In this document: one piece after another, positions 34,801 to 48,000 of the stretch | Layout of the letters: every line of letters starts with the position of its first letter | How positions within the stretch are numbered: the stretch's first letter is position 1 | Assembly (NCBI RefSeq): GCF_011397635.1 | Contig: NC_064762.1 | Location: 23,399,479-23,463,478, forward strand | Direction of reading: 5' to 3' | DNA from: Epinephelus fuscoguttatus | Lineage: Eukaryota > Chordata > Actinopteri > Perciformes > Serranidae | DNA: 64,000 nt | Program-made: the position numbers and the translations under genes | The notes under the pieces: generated by a model | Database searches by the model: none | Seen by the model: only the letters and a program-made list of their open reading frames with translations | Told to the model about the DNA's origin: nothing

Positions 34801-37800
34801 CACTGGTGGAGCAGGCAAAGGAACTGTCCCTCCACCTTCAAAACAATCAGGTGGGTCCTCCAGTGTCTGCACTCCCATCTTAAAGGATAATTATAAGGGT
34901 CAGAAATATTAAAAGAGTACCATAGCAGCTTTACAGTGGTTGATGTTATTCTTTACTCCTACAGGTCATTGACGTGGAGAGAGACTGGAAGCTGGTCCTT
35001 CTTTTTGTTCAGGTGGATCAGCTCTGTGCCTGTGAGCAGCAGCAGGTAATGTTACTAAACTATTGTTACAGGCCAACTTTGGTACTTTTCAACCTGGGCC
35101 CTAATTTCTCATGTGACTGATGGAGACAACAATTTTTGAATCTGGTTCAGTACTAAGTGAGACTGTGCGGAGGCAGCAAAATATTTGATGAAAGAAATGC
35201 TTCCTCATAGCTGCTATTTTGTCTCCTATTACCTGATAATAAACTGATAATAGTAAGAAAAAATATGATTGACGAGATTAATGAAAAGATTACTGAGGCA
35301 TCTGACTGTGTTTGTGTGCAGGTTGAGTCTGTTATCAAAGGCGTGGTTGAAGAGGTAAATGATGCTCTGCAGCTGCTGCACTCTCAGGTATGTTTCAGAT
35401 TATATACAGTATCTTTTATTAAGTTGCTTTTACTGCCAACATTAGTATATTTGACTTTTTGTTTCTCATCATTGTGTTGCAGCTGAAGCGGACCATCGTC
35501 AGTGTTGCACTGTGGGATGAAGAGAGCGACAGTTTCCACCACAAGTGAGCTCATATTTACAACGGCACCTTTAATTCTCTCTGAATTGTAATATACATAT
35601 TAATTAACAATTGATTCTGTTGTACTGACAGGATGTGTCGATGCATGGAGACAAACAGTGACGGAGAGGCCAGACTTCAGAGAGCCATGCTGAGTCATGC
35701 TCTGCAGGTTTGTCCATCCTTCATATCAGATTATCTAACAGCTTAATTCAGACCATTTGATGGTTTAACTGCTGTGAAATTTTCTTCTCAACTCCTTTTC
35801 ACTGACCAGGAGTCTTTGGATAAACTCATGGTAGAGAGACACTGGTACAGTGACAGAGATGACTTCGCCGTCATCGTGCAGGACACTCCTATGATCACAG
35901 ACCTTTCATCTGCCTCTGTGAGTTCACTTGCACCATTTTGTTTTAACTTCTTTTTATTTTCAACAAGTTCAATTCAGTCTTATCGTGCAGTCAGTATGTT
36001 CACAGATACAGCTCATGGATAAATGTCTTGCAAAAGAGTCTGTAGGGTTGAGCATCTTTGGTCCACACCATTCCAAAAAGTATACTGTAAATTAATATTG
36101 ATGGTTTCTAAATAAGAGGACAAAAAGTCCAGTAAATCATGTCATTTAAAAAGTTAGGAAATAACAGGTGCCCATTTAGTTAGAAATATGTCTGTTTTTA
36201 ATGGCAGTCTAACAGTTATATTTTCCATATAGAGGACAGGTTTCCCTCTTTTTTTATGAGCTACTATTTTTTGTTATTATTGATTTATGTTACAACCTAG
36301 AAAAACTACGGGAAAAGAAAACAACATAACACCGTGGCAATCAGGCTGTTAACACCATTCATTGTTTAAAAGCTCAGTAAATTGATACAAAAAAAACCAA
36401 AACACAATTTAGAAAAATGCAACTGCATCAAAGCAATAAATATTACAAAATTAACTTCCTATTAACTTACAACAACTACCATGTCGACTAATCAAAACTA
36501 AAGTTAAAACAAGACCCACAAACATCACCTGTTCAAACAAAACAAAAAGACGGTTACCAGCTCAGTACCTTTTGTACGAACAACTCCTTCGTGTCATGGA
36601 GCTCACTGTGTCATATAAGGAAAATAATCTGAGAATCTCGTCCAGCTTTTTCTACATCATGACTTTTTGTAACAAAAGTAACAGTTTGTGACAGTAACAG
36701 ATACAGAGTCCTGGTTATCTTACTGAAGATGTACTTTCTGTGTCTAACGTTCAGTATGATGTTGTGTATGTTGTTTTTTGAACAGAGTGGGAAGCCTCTG
36801 TCTGAGTCACAAGCATCACAGCAAACTGATAAACTGATGGTGCAGATGTGGACGAACCTGGTGAGGCCTAAAGCAGTTTAATCGTCTGCTCTTCCTTTCT
36901 CATACAGACAAACATACACACAGTGATGGAAGAAGTATTCAGATCCTTTAATTAAGTAAAACTGCTAAGAGCACATTGTGAAAATACTCATTATTAAAAG
37001 TCCGGCATTCAAACCTCACAACAAATTATACTTTAAGCATAAAAAGTAAAAGTACTCGCCAGTAAAATATTCCTCGTCAGTTTTTTATTATTGAACATAA
37101 TATTTTCGGATTAATGTTAGTCTATTAATTGTATGTTGCATTATACTGCTGTAGGTGTTTAAAGGGAAACTTGAGTATTTTTCAACCTGGAACCTACTTT
37201 CACATGTTTCTGTGTCTGAGTGACTAACAGAGACAAAAATTTTTGAAATTGGTCAAGTATTGAAAGAGACACACCAGTGAAACAGGGTGCAGTGTAATCC
37301 CTATATGGGCCATTGTGCATCGTCAATTTACATTAGTTCTTGTTTTTGCCACTGACAGGTCAGATTGTAATCGTAAGTGTCTGACGACAGACAGAAAGGA
37401 CCCTTCAGAGAAATTAAGTGGTTTTCCTTACCTTTCACTGGTTTGTTTGTTATTGTGCTTAGCTAAGTCTTGCTCAAGGAGAAGTCTCGCTCTGAAATCT
37501 CGCAAAAGGTGACTTGTTGCAGGAAAAACAACGGTAAAAATGTTAGTGAGAGTTGGAGAGAGGAGTAGCAGGAAGAGTTGATTTTGCTCAAAGTTTCAAA
37601 TGAGACTTCTTGAACAAGACTTACACACACATACAAACAAACCAGGGGTCTCATTTATAAACACTGTGTTGGCACAAAACGATGCCCAAAAGAGGCGTAC
37701 ACCACTTCCCAAGCAAAAGTTGTGATCAGTTGTGAAGAAAGTTGATGGGAGAAACTTTGACCCAGGTTCACAAACATTTTGGAGATATTGTTGAATATTC

Positions 37801-40800
37801 TTGGTGCACACCATTTTTGGCTTTTGTCCATATGATAATTTTTAGTGTAGATCCTACGTATTGTTTTATAAATGAGACCCCAGAGCCATAAAAGTTGAGG
37901 AAGAATGTTTCATTTCTCTGTAGGGTCCTTTCTGTAATGTTGAAAGACACTTATAAAAATCTGAGCCTGTCAGTGGCAAAAATAAGCTTGTTTAATGGAC
38001 ATATATTGATAGTGTGAACATGCCATGTGTGGAAACATTGCAGCCTGTATCACTGCTGCGGCTGCAGCATCTGTCTGAATACTGGACCAGTTTTAAAAAT
38101 TGTTGTCACTTAGACACAAAAACATGTGAAAATAGGGTCCAGGTTGAAGATACCAAAGTTTCCCTTCAAGGCTGTGCTAACTTTAACTCCTTTATACACT
38201 GTTGGGTAGTTAAATCTACAGCAGTGCATCATATTCTATGAGATCATCATGTGTTTGTACCGTCACTTTTTGATTGTTTGTTTAACTTAAGATGAAGGAG
38301 AATTTTCTCAACCCACAAAGGAACGCTTCATCCCTTAGTTTGTCACAAACATTCAAAATCAATACATCTTGAGATCCTTGGTTTCAGTGGATAGGAAGGG
38401 TCTGAAGAATTGTAATCTTGAAGTAACTAAAGCTGTCAGAAAAATGTCGTGAAGTGAAAGTACAACATTTGCTTCTGAGTTGTGGTAGAGTAGAAGTATA
38501 AAGCTGAATTAAAAAGTACCTTAAATTTGTACTAAAGTACAGCATGTGAGGAAATGTACTTAGTTACATTCCACCACTGCTCATACACACGCACAGACAT
38601 ACAGAGTCATTGTTCCCTCTGTCACAAACATGTCCACAATGACTTTTCTGTCTCTCAGCTGCAGCCCACAAGCGACCAAGATGACACAGAAGACAATGGA
38701 AACATCATCACACTGCCGTGTCCAACTGAGGTGAGTAACTGTGCTGCAAGCTCACACACATGCAGCTAAATCAGCATTTTAAAAATGCAGCATCAGACTC
38801 ACTGTACTGGAAAATAGGTTTCAGTGTGCAAAACTCATATTCTACACTTCTCCTATCTCAAACCACCTCTTTTCCTCCTCCTCCTCCTCCTCCTCCTCTC
38901 TCCGGCTGTCTTCCTCCCTCCCCAAAGGACCGACCATTCCTGAGGACGGAGGGAAACTCTCCTTCAAATCACCACAGTGATGCCTCTCCTCTCCTTCAAC
39001 CAGTGAGTATCATGCGGCACTGAGCCCAAATGGAGGTTGTGGCAGTGCTGTACGCCTCCTGTGTAGTTCTGACAGTGGATTTGCTGTGTGTGTCGGGTCA
39101 GTTTACAGGCACAGAGATGCCCTGCGAGGACGTCAGCCCCTCACCCTCCACACCCACCTCAGGTAAGATGGTTCACACTTACATGGCAGGGTGTAATGTC
39201 AAACATGCTTTTATGGGGACTTAGATTAAACAGTCAGGGCAGATTTATTCAGGGTTCCCACGGTCATGGAAAACCTGGAAGAGTTATGGAATTTCATCTC
39301 ATTTTCAAGGCCTGGAAAAGCTATGGAATTAGAAAATATCATTGAAAGTTTTGGAAAAGCCATGGAACTGTATTGTGTGTAATGAAATTGATTGTTACAG
39401 TAATCGTCTGTAGATAACCCTCCACATCCACTTTCAAAGCTTATAATGCGTATGCCTACATTCTTATATTGCTGCATTGGTTTTGGACAAGCACCCAGAA
39501 ATAGTTTATAGTGATAATATAATTAGTTTCTTCATGCTTGAAAGTCAGTGCCAAACTGTGCCTGTAGTCTGAAGAATTGGAATTGAATATGAACATAACC
39601 ACCAACTATTAAAAATTGAAAAAGGTTCCTGATTAATTTTAATACAGTAATTAACGTTGAGAGTAAATTATCCTATACAGTTCTGTTTGTTTCATACATT
39701 GTGAATGGTCTTAAAAAGTCATGGAAACGTTTTGAAATCTTTTCAATGGAAATATTTGGGAACCGTGTTTAAAACTGGAAAGAAACTGGAAACTGGAAGA
39801 TGTTACAGTTGCTCTTATACTGTATATAGACATGGAGAAATTATAAGAAAATAGAAATAGAAAAAAAAATCCAAGAATAAAATGGCATTAGTTGCAGTTA
39901 GTCTTGTTGCCAAATCATTATGATCACATGTATTATAATTATTATATTACTGTTTATTTTCTCTGAGTGTCCTTTGCTGTCTGATTCATTATGTTAACAG
40001 CCTTTACTGTTCTAACTGGTCTTCTTTATTTCCTCAGTCCATGAACTCAGACCTGCAGACATCAAAGTGGTGGCTGCTGTGGGAGACTCTCTGACAGTGA
40101 GTCATTTTATCAGTCATTTAAGTAGATAGGAAGGTTATAACAAAACATAAGCCATATAATCTAAAGCATCAAATAGAATTAGATATATATAAAATAAAAG
40201 CTGAGAATGGATCCTAGCAGTAGGACCATAATAATTAACCCTGAAATATAATAAATATGCAGTGTACAATGAACAGTATAACACTGGACACTAGGGACCC
40301 AGATTAATGATCAGTAATGTTACATCCTGTACAGTAACATGAAGGATTGTTCTTGGACAATGACTAACTATATGTTAGATATAATTGCTCCCAAGAGGTA
40401 AAGGTCAGTTATAAAATAATTTAGAGTTAGATAAATATATAGCTGTATTAATATGCAGTGTACAATGAACAGTATAACACTGGATAGTGTTGCAAGATTA
40501 CAACTATATGTTAGATATAATTGCTCCCAAGAGGTAAAGGTCAGTTATAAAATAATTTAGAGTTAGATAAATATATAGCTGTATATACAGATAAAAAGTG
40601 TCAGACATCAGTAGATAGTGTTGCAAGATTACAACAGATGGATCTGTGATATAAATATGATCTGCATGAACACTGAGTGACCTGATATTAATTTGTGAAC
40701 CCGACCAGATGCTGCTTCAAATTGTTAGATTTATTAAGATGCGTTTGATTAATTGAAAAGATCATTTGTGTATTAATCAATAATGAAAATAGTGAGACTT

Positions 40801-41996
40801 TATGACATAACAGTTGGCATGAGTGTGTGAACAGTCCAGAGATATCAAGGCCCTGGTGGAAATTTATTATGTAATTATATTAGAGAATTGGAAAGATGAG
40901 TAAACAACAGCGGAGTCCAAAATACACATTAAGGTTTTTATTTTAGTTCAGATTTCTGCTCTGTGAATCGTGAATAATTTGCATATTTAAACATAAAAAT
41001 TTCAGAAAGCTTGTGATACAGAAAATAAGTATTGTAATCTTAGTATTAACTGGGGACGTTTCATGGTGATATTTAGCAGTTAAAAGTTTTACCCTATTTA
41101 TCTGTAGTGTTTCCCTTAAAACACCGTCCTGTTGTATCTGTCAGGCAGGGAACGGTATCGCATCCAACCCGAGCAACGTCCTGGACGTCCTGAGACAGTA
41201 CAGAGGTTTATCCTGGAGGTGAGTCAAGACTTCAGCATAACTATCTGACAACATTGCAACATCATGCTTATGTTATATCTCTTTTAGTGTTGACATTAAA
41301 TGTTGCTATGTCCGTTAATTTAGTTGAAAAGTAATTTACAAGTTATAAATTTAACTATGTATTATGTTTGTTTGTTTGTTTTGCAGTATTGGTGGAGATG
41401 AAAACCTCACAACTGTCACCACGCTGCCCAGTGAGTCTTCTTAATGACCTCCATCTGGTTAAAAAACAACATGTTAACGTCATTTTTTGTTGCTCAGGGA
41501 TGAGCCACTGTTAACACTGACATCTTTTCTTTATATTATTATTTTCTTTGTTATAACAGACATATTAAAACATTTTAATCAACACCTGGTGGGCTACTCT
41601 GAAGGAATGGGCAAGCAGAACACTCCTCAGGCTTTTCTTAACCAGGCTGTCGCTGGAGCGAAGAGCAAGTGAGTTCAGTCAGAGGCCTTTTCAGCAGCAT
41701 CAGCAGTTTTTTTTTAAATCAAAGAATACCAGTTTATGTTGTAATAATTAAGCTGATTTAAACTCAGACGAGCGTCAAAGGTGTTAGCGGTCTCACACAA
41801 ACCTATTTGATGTATAATTTAATTTATAAACACATCTCTCTTGCAGTAATAAACACAGCTTAGGGAAATGATTTTATGATTAAAAAAATACATTAAAACC
41901 TTGATTTCCATTGTTGTTTATTAGTTCCTACATGAAACTTTACAAGTGCTTTTTAAATATAAACATTTGCTATAACCTAAAAGAAGAAGTATCTTT

Positions 41997-42066
<70 letters not shown>

Positions 42067-45000
42067 TATTTCACCCCAAAGTCAAATATACATATTTTCC
42101 CTCTTACCTGTAGTGCTGTTTATCAGTCGAGATTTTTGATGTGAGTTGCTGAGTGTTGGAGATATCAGTCGTAGAGATGTCTGCCTTCTCTCGACCAGTG
42201 GAACTACATGGCACTCAGCTTATGGTGCTCAAAGCACCAAAAAACTACATTTGAAAAACTCAACATCAATGTCTCTTTCCAGAGATCATGACATGGGTAC
42301 TCAAGTTGATTTACAGCACTTGTTGTGAATAGTTTCATGTAGGAACTAATTTCTCTCTCCCAAACAACACCCACTAACCACATCAACTGACAAAATGAAT
42401 TGTGCATCTACTGCTAGCTCACCTAGCACCACTGAGCTAGCTAACATTGCAGCTCAGTTGAGGAGGACGCCATTAATGTTTACACCCTGCGTTGTCACAT
42501 GGGTGCTGGTGAAAAAAACTTTTTTACTGAACTTTTTTTTTCACTGGTGTTCAGGTTGTGCGGTGAAGCTGAGGTGCATGTTCCCCTGAATTTTCTTTTC
42601 AATGGTCTAATTTGATACTTTAGGACCCTGTTTTTAACGCTGGCAAAGGCACAATTTAATGCATGAAAAGTATGAAATAAAACAGCTTAGCTTAAAACGC
42701 ATAATACTAGTGATGAAGGCGACGACCTTTAGTCTTTTCCTCTGAGATCGAGTAGATGCACACTTCCTTCTGCACAGTGAAACAGTTAGTGGGTGGAGTT
42801 TCGTAATTCCATTATATTCAAGAGATGGCAGGAATCTCTGCAGTTGTCAAGACTGAAATCTGTGATGAAACAGCTCCTTGAGAATTATTTACTATAAAAA
42901 GCCAGAATCTGAAAGGAAGTAGAATTCAGATAAGGGGGCGATCACACAGAGATGAAACGCTAAAAGCGTGACGCCAGTAAAACAGTTGTTTTCCTATGAT
43001 ACAGCGCATCTGACCGGCGTTCAAACGTCTTTTCAAACGGGCGTTTTTTCGGCGTCTTTTTAGACGCACGTTTTGTAGACACTTCTTTTTAGACGTGCAT
43101 TTCTAGATGCGCGTTTCTAGATGCGCGTAGACGCTGAAAAGTTAAAATATTTTCAACCTTTTAGAGCATCAGACGCCAGTAGCTAGCGCGCATTGAATAA
43201 GCGCTTCCAGTGTTTCAAGCGTCTTTGAAGCGTCCGCGTTTCTAGCGTCTCATTTCTGTGTGATCCCCCCCTTAGAGTGTCTTAAAATAAATGTTCTTTT
43301 AAATATCAGAATATTTTACATTTGATTTTGTCTGTGTTTTAAGGGACATACCATCACAGGTGCGAACCCTGGTAGCAAGGATGAAGAATGACTCTGTAAG
43401 TTTATCCACTGATATTTAATCTTTGTTATTTTTGAATTTGCCATCATAAAAAACTCTCCCTCTTAACACTATTAAATACTACAAAGATCTCTTACATTCT
43501 TCTTTCTTGTACAGAGAATCAATTTTGAGTCAGACTGGAAGATGATCACCATTTTTATTGGTGGAAATGACATCTGTGACCACTGCTATAACTCTGTAAG
43601 TACTGATATGGAGTGATACTTCATAAATCATTTCTTGGAGGCACCAAAAAGACACAACCTAAAAATATCTCTCTTTCATTTACAGCTGTTTTACTCTAAA
43701 GAGAATTATATTCGTAATATTCGTGACAGCCTGGATTATCTGCACAAAGAGGTAAACTATAACACGTCCAGCTGCATTTTCAGATATATGTTGGTCTGGT
43801 TGATTGTTTATGAGCATTGACTGAACTCGTCTCTGCCAGGTGCCTCGTGCTCTGGTGAACTTAATAGAGCCTCTCCATATCACCCCACTAAGAGAAATGC
43901 ACTTCAACGCTTCACTTAAATGCCCGACATGGCTGGTAAAGTGAGTGTCTGCCTTTTCAAGTTCTCACTGGCATTTTAAAAATCTAATAAATCATGAACA
44001 GTTGTGTAACATCTTCTTATTCCTCCCTTGCCAGGATTCTGTGTCCTTGTGTTATCTTGCCAAAGCCCAACTCTAAAGCTCTGCAAAAGGTGGAGGAGAT
44101 CAATAGGAGCTATCAGGTAGGAAGACACCACCACCAAAAAAACACACTGTGACGGTTTAACAGTCCAGTCCATCTTCAGTCACTGATACCTTCTCTTTCT
44201 TTCTTTAAGAGTTTACTGCATGAGCTTGTGGAGTCAAGCCAGTACGACACTCGCCCAGACTTCACTGTGGTCATCCAGCCTTTCTTCAGAGATATTAACT
44301 TCCCCAGACTGCCGGTTAGTAACACAGCTCTGACTTTCACGTGTGAACCACACAGACTGTATGGGAGTTCATCAGTCACTTAGTCCAATATATAACCACA
44401 GGTTTTGCACCAGAATCCAGATTTAGACCATAAGGAATTGTTTGACATTTTGGGAAATACACTTATTTGCTTTCTTGGAGGAAGTGAAATGAGAAGATTG
44501 ACACTATTCTAATGTTAATACAGTAAATTTAAAACCACAGCCGGTCATCACTTAGCTTAGCTTAGCTTAGCTTAGCTTAGCACAAAGACTGAAAGCGGGA
44601 GGTGGCGAGCCTAGCTCTGTCTTGAGATCAAGGAGTTATCTCTCAGTCTGAAAAGTGAAGCAAACATCCAAGTACCTTGAACCTGCATTCCTTCTAATGG
44701 CCAGCAGGAGGCGACTCCATTGGTTGTAAAAAGTAGTCCGATTGTATAGAAGCCTGTGGAAAAATCACTGTACTTCTCGTCTTAATCTATTGCCTTAGTA
44801 AACATTTTCCTAATGAGTTCATTGTCTCAATCACAAGTTTCAAGTCTTCTTCAATACAGCATCATGTTCATTTTCTAAATTATGGAGTCTGGAGTTTAGA
44901 GTGAAATAGATGGTAAAGCAGGTTATGCTTTAGGGCGTGGCTATCCTGTGATTGCAAGTGTGCTACCACAGAGGTGTCCCTGGGTTCTCAGTCAGATGTT

Positions 45001-48000
45001 TTGTAGTAGTTGCCACATTGTCATACTGTCTTCCTTTTCTCTCTTTTAATTTTTCTTCTAAAACATACTATTTTGTAGTCTGCACCATACTAAATAAGCC
45101 AAACTCCTACTGAGTACAGTCCAATATTTGCCTGCTCTGACTGATCAAAAAAATTGTCAGTAGTCCTTAACATTAATTCATTTATCATCCCTTTCCCACA
45201 GGATGGCCGTCCTGATCGCTCCTTCTTCAGTGCTGACTGCTTCCATCTCAGCCAGAAGGCCCAGACGCTGATGGCTCGCTCCATCTGGAACAACATGGTA
45301 AGAATCTAACTAACAAGAAGGTTTTTGGACAGCAAAGTCAATGATAGTGATTACTAAAAGAAAAAATCTAAGACACCCTTAACAAGAGTTAGGTATAGGT
45401 ATTGTGAAAAAGAACAGGTCTTGTATAAAGAAAAACTTGATGCGCAAAAAGATTAATGTTCATGTCATATTGGAGTAATTGCAATCAGGGGTTTCTAACT
45501 TGTAAGTAGCATTGAGGTCGACTTCCAAGTCATTGCGACTGGGAATTCAGAAGTGCCTGAATATCAAACAAACATGGATACTTCACATAAGCCAAAAGCT
45601 GTTGTTTGATGTTATTAAAACCAAATTGAATGGATGTGGTCTTACTGTATCAATGCACAATTAATTAGTCCTCACACGACTGTGGCTCAGAGGTAGAGTG
45701 GGTCGTCCACCAATCGAAAGATCAGCGGTTCGATCCCAGGCTCCTCCAGGCTGCGTGTCAAAGTATCCCTGAGCAAGATACTGAACCCCAAATTGCTCCC
45801 GATGGCTGTTCCATCGGTTTGTGAGTGTGTTAAAACTGAGTAGCAAGTGGCCACCGGTGTATGAATGTGTGTGTGAATGGGTGAACGTGACTTGTAGTGT
45901 AAAAAGTGCTTTGAGTGGTCACTAGATGACTAGAAAGGTGCTATACAAATGCAGGTCCATTTACCATTACGACGAAGTATCAATTATAAAAGATTAAGCA
46001 TAAGAAGTACAACACAGTAATATCTAGCAGTACTAAACATAACAGTAAAGAGTGAAATATAGAATAGCTGCATACTCAGTAAATTAACGCTTACCGCTAG
46101 CTACAATATTAACAATATGACAGCTTCCGGGAGCTAGTATAATCAAGGAAAATTGTTAAAGTGTGATTTGCAGCGCCCGTCCCATTGACTCCAATAGAAT
46201 TGACGCCAAAGTCTGGCTCCTCGAACACTGTAACTGACATCATGACCGTTCTTTCTTTTATATTTTTCTCGAGTATAATGGCTGGCTGGGTTATCAATAA
46301 ACCGATTGCAGAAAAACTAAATTAAGTAATCACAAAACAGCTGTAATCAAGGGGGCACTTGGGGTGCAGATAAAAGACAGTTGTTATAAACAGCCTTTTC
46401 ACAGATATTACAAAATGGTGGACGTAACCATGTCAGTTAAACTGCCACGAAACTCTGCCAGTAGTGGTTGCCAGTAGCAACAGAAAGTTCAACTGAAACC
46501 AGCTGCTGGTGACAGAGTAGAAGCACAACACTACAATGTTAGAATACAAACATGCTAAATGTTTTTGATATGATCATCATGATAAATGTTGCAGTATATT
46601 TTATATTAAAAGTACTGATTCTTGTTTCCTCAGCTGGAACCTCTGGGCAATAAGACTACTGTGCAGGACTTTAATGCAAACCCTGACCTGAAATGTCCGA
46701 CCAAGGTGGGAAATTCTGTTTAAACAGACTCAGTGCTATAAATGCTTGTGACTGTGTTGTTGTTAACCCAGTGGTGGTTTCCAAAGCTTCTGTTATTAAA
46801 AGTATATACTGTGTTTTAGTGAACATCAATTTGCTATATTTCGAGGCCACCATATAATGTAAGGTCTTTTCTTTGTCTACAGACGTCCCCTTACATCCGG
46901 ACCTTTAACAACAGCAACTACATATATGCTGGTCCCTCTCCAACACCTGGACCTATCAAAGTAAGCATTTAATTTCTATGTAAGAGGCTGATAAGTGACT
47001 TTTTGTACATTTGTTGTTGTTGAAACAGTTTCTTGAGTAATTAATAGCACATAAATCATCCGTTTATTTATAATGTATTAATCATTTTTAAGTCATCTAA
47101 CAAGCACAAAATGTCATTCTCCAGTTCCAGTTTTTAAATCTGAAGATTTGCGCTTTCTTTTCTGTTTTATATCATTATACGTTTGTACAGCTTTGGATTG
47201 TGGATTTGTGGTTACACAAAATACTTATGGGGACTTATTATGGGCATTCTTCTCTATTTTGTGACTTTCTATATACTAATGATTATAGTAAAGAAAAACG
47301 ACAATCAGTTGCAGCATTAAACTCTGAATATACCATCAAAAAGACCCAATAAGATGATATCACAGCACTAAACACACAATTTGAATAATATATACTGAAT
47401 TAAAGAGCAAAAACATCAAGGCAGTGAGCGCCAAAGAGGGAAACAAAATAATCATACACAAAAAATAAATTACTCTTTATGCACATACTCTTTCCTCAAG
47501 TCATTTTACACATTGACATTTCCTTTTGATGTTTTTTTGTCCCCACCAGAATTGGGGAAGTGACTTCTCCTGTGTGGACGTTGCTCCGTCTGACACCATG
47601 CCAACTTCAGGTGAGACATCTCTGCGTTATCAGCAGACAGTCAGCGTGACATCTCATGTCCTCTTTTATATGATACCTGAAACAAAGACACATGTAGCAC
47701 ACAGCTATGCACATCACCAACAACGCTGAGAGAGAAAGGGCTGAAATGACATGCACCCAATGTCATCTGGATTGTCTCAGTGTGCGACAAACAAAAACTC
47801 ATGGCATCAAAAATAATATAACAGATGCTTTAATCACATGCAACTGTAATCCTTAAAAGTTATGTATTTAAGTGGAAAACATCAAGGCCTTGAAGGTTTT
47901 TCTAAAATAAACATCAATAGACATGTTCCATTGAAATTCAATATAATTCAATAAAATTTTAATTATAAAGCCCAATATCACAAATCACAATTTGCCTCAG

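Larger units (their letters stand above)
31813..36860 (+). other. plb1: PLB1 exons 1-12: signal peptide and degenerate repeat 1
   Basis: Exons: 31813-31897, 32441-32494, 33026-33086, 33199-33233, 34624-34708, 34799-34850, 34965-35045, 35322-35387, 35483-35544, 35632-35707, 35810-35917, 36786-36860. The repeat keeps the family frame ('[18 protein letters not shown]' against '[18 protein letters not shown]' in repeat 2) but lacks the active site. At the GDSL position it reads 'SSIGLHAH' (Ser replaced by His64). GGND is 'QVDQ' (Asp replaced by Gln143). The exon that should carry DCFH (36786-36860) is 75 nt instead of 96 and has neither Asp nor His there. It also lacks the 'SIGGD' exon. By homology it should be inactive, perhaps structural or a propeptide. 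Confidence 0.9.
36921..38579. mobile_element. Outer element of a three-level nest in PLB1 intron 12
   Basis: Left end 'cagtgatggaagaagtattc' and right end (reverse complement) 'cagtggtggaatgtaactaa' share an 11-base CAGTG terminus. Both are hallmarks of a widespread teleost repeat. A second element (37161-38169) is inserted inside it. Flanks 'acatacac' and 'tcatacac' agree at seven of eight bases if one base is shifted, suggesting a hAT-type duplication. Confidence 0.6.
40038..46960 (+). other. plb1: PLB1 exons 16-28: catalytic repeat 2
   Basis: Exons: 40038-40096, 41145-41218, 41387-41430, 41560-41668, 43344-43395, 43515-43595, 43686-43751, 43840-43940, 44035-44116, 44210-44314, 45202-45297, 46634-46705, 46883-46960. 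The repeat has a full GDSL/SGNH active site: 'AVGDSLTAGNG' with Ser367, 'IGGNDIC' with Asp481, and '[10 protein letters not shown]' with His622. The spacings Ser to Asp (114) and Ser to His (255) equal those I recall for the rat enzyme triad (Ser404, Asp518, His659), whose repeat 2 carries the activity. This is the predicted main catalytic unit. It faces the outside of the cell. Confidence 0.93.

Noticed and set aside
27924..42328. Two small proteins sharing '[14 protein letters not shown]' at 27924-28106 (-) and 42146-42328 (+)
   Set aside because: Both frames lie in inverted copies of one dispersed repeat and differ in length of frame and flanks. The shared peptide is explained by repeat identity.
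43020..43200. A CpG island with regulatory role
   Set aside because: The CpG density is explained by the MITE at 42931-43274, whose inverted ends bracket it.
45674..45760. A tRNA gene
   Set aside because: A and B boxes are present, but the cloverleaf arms do not pair well and the sequence continues into a standard SINE body and tail.
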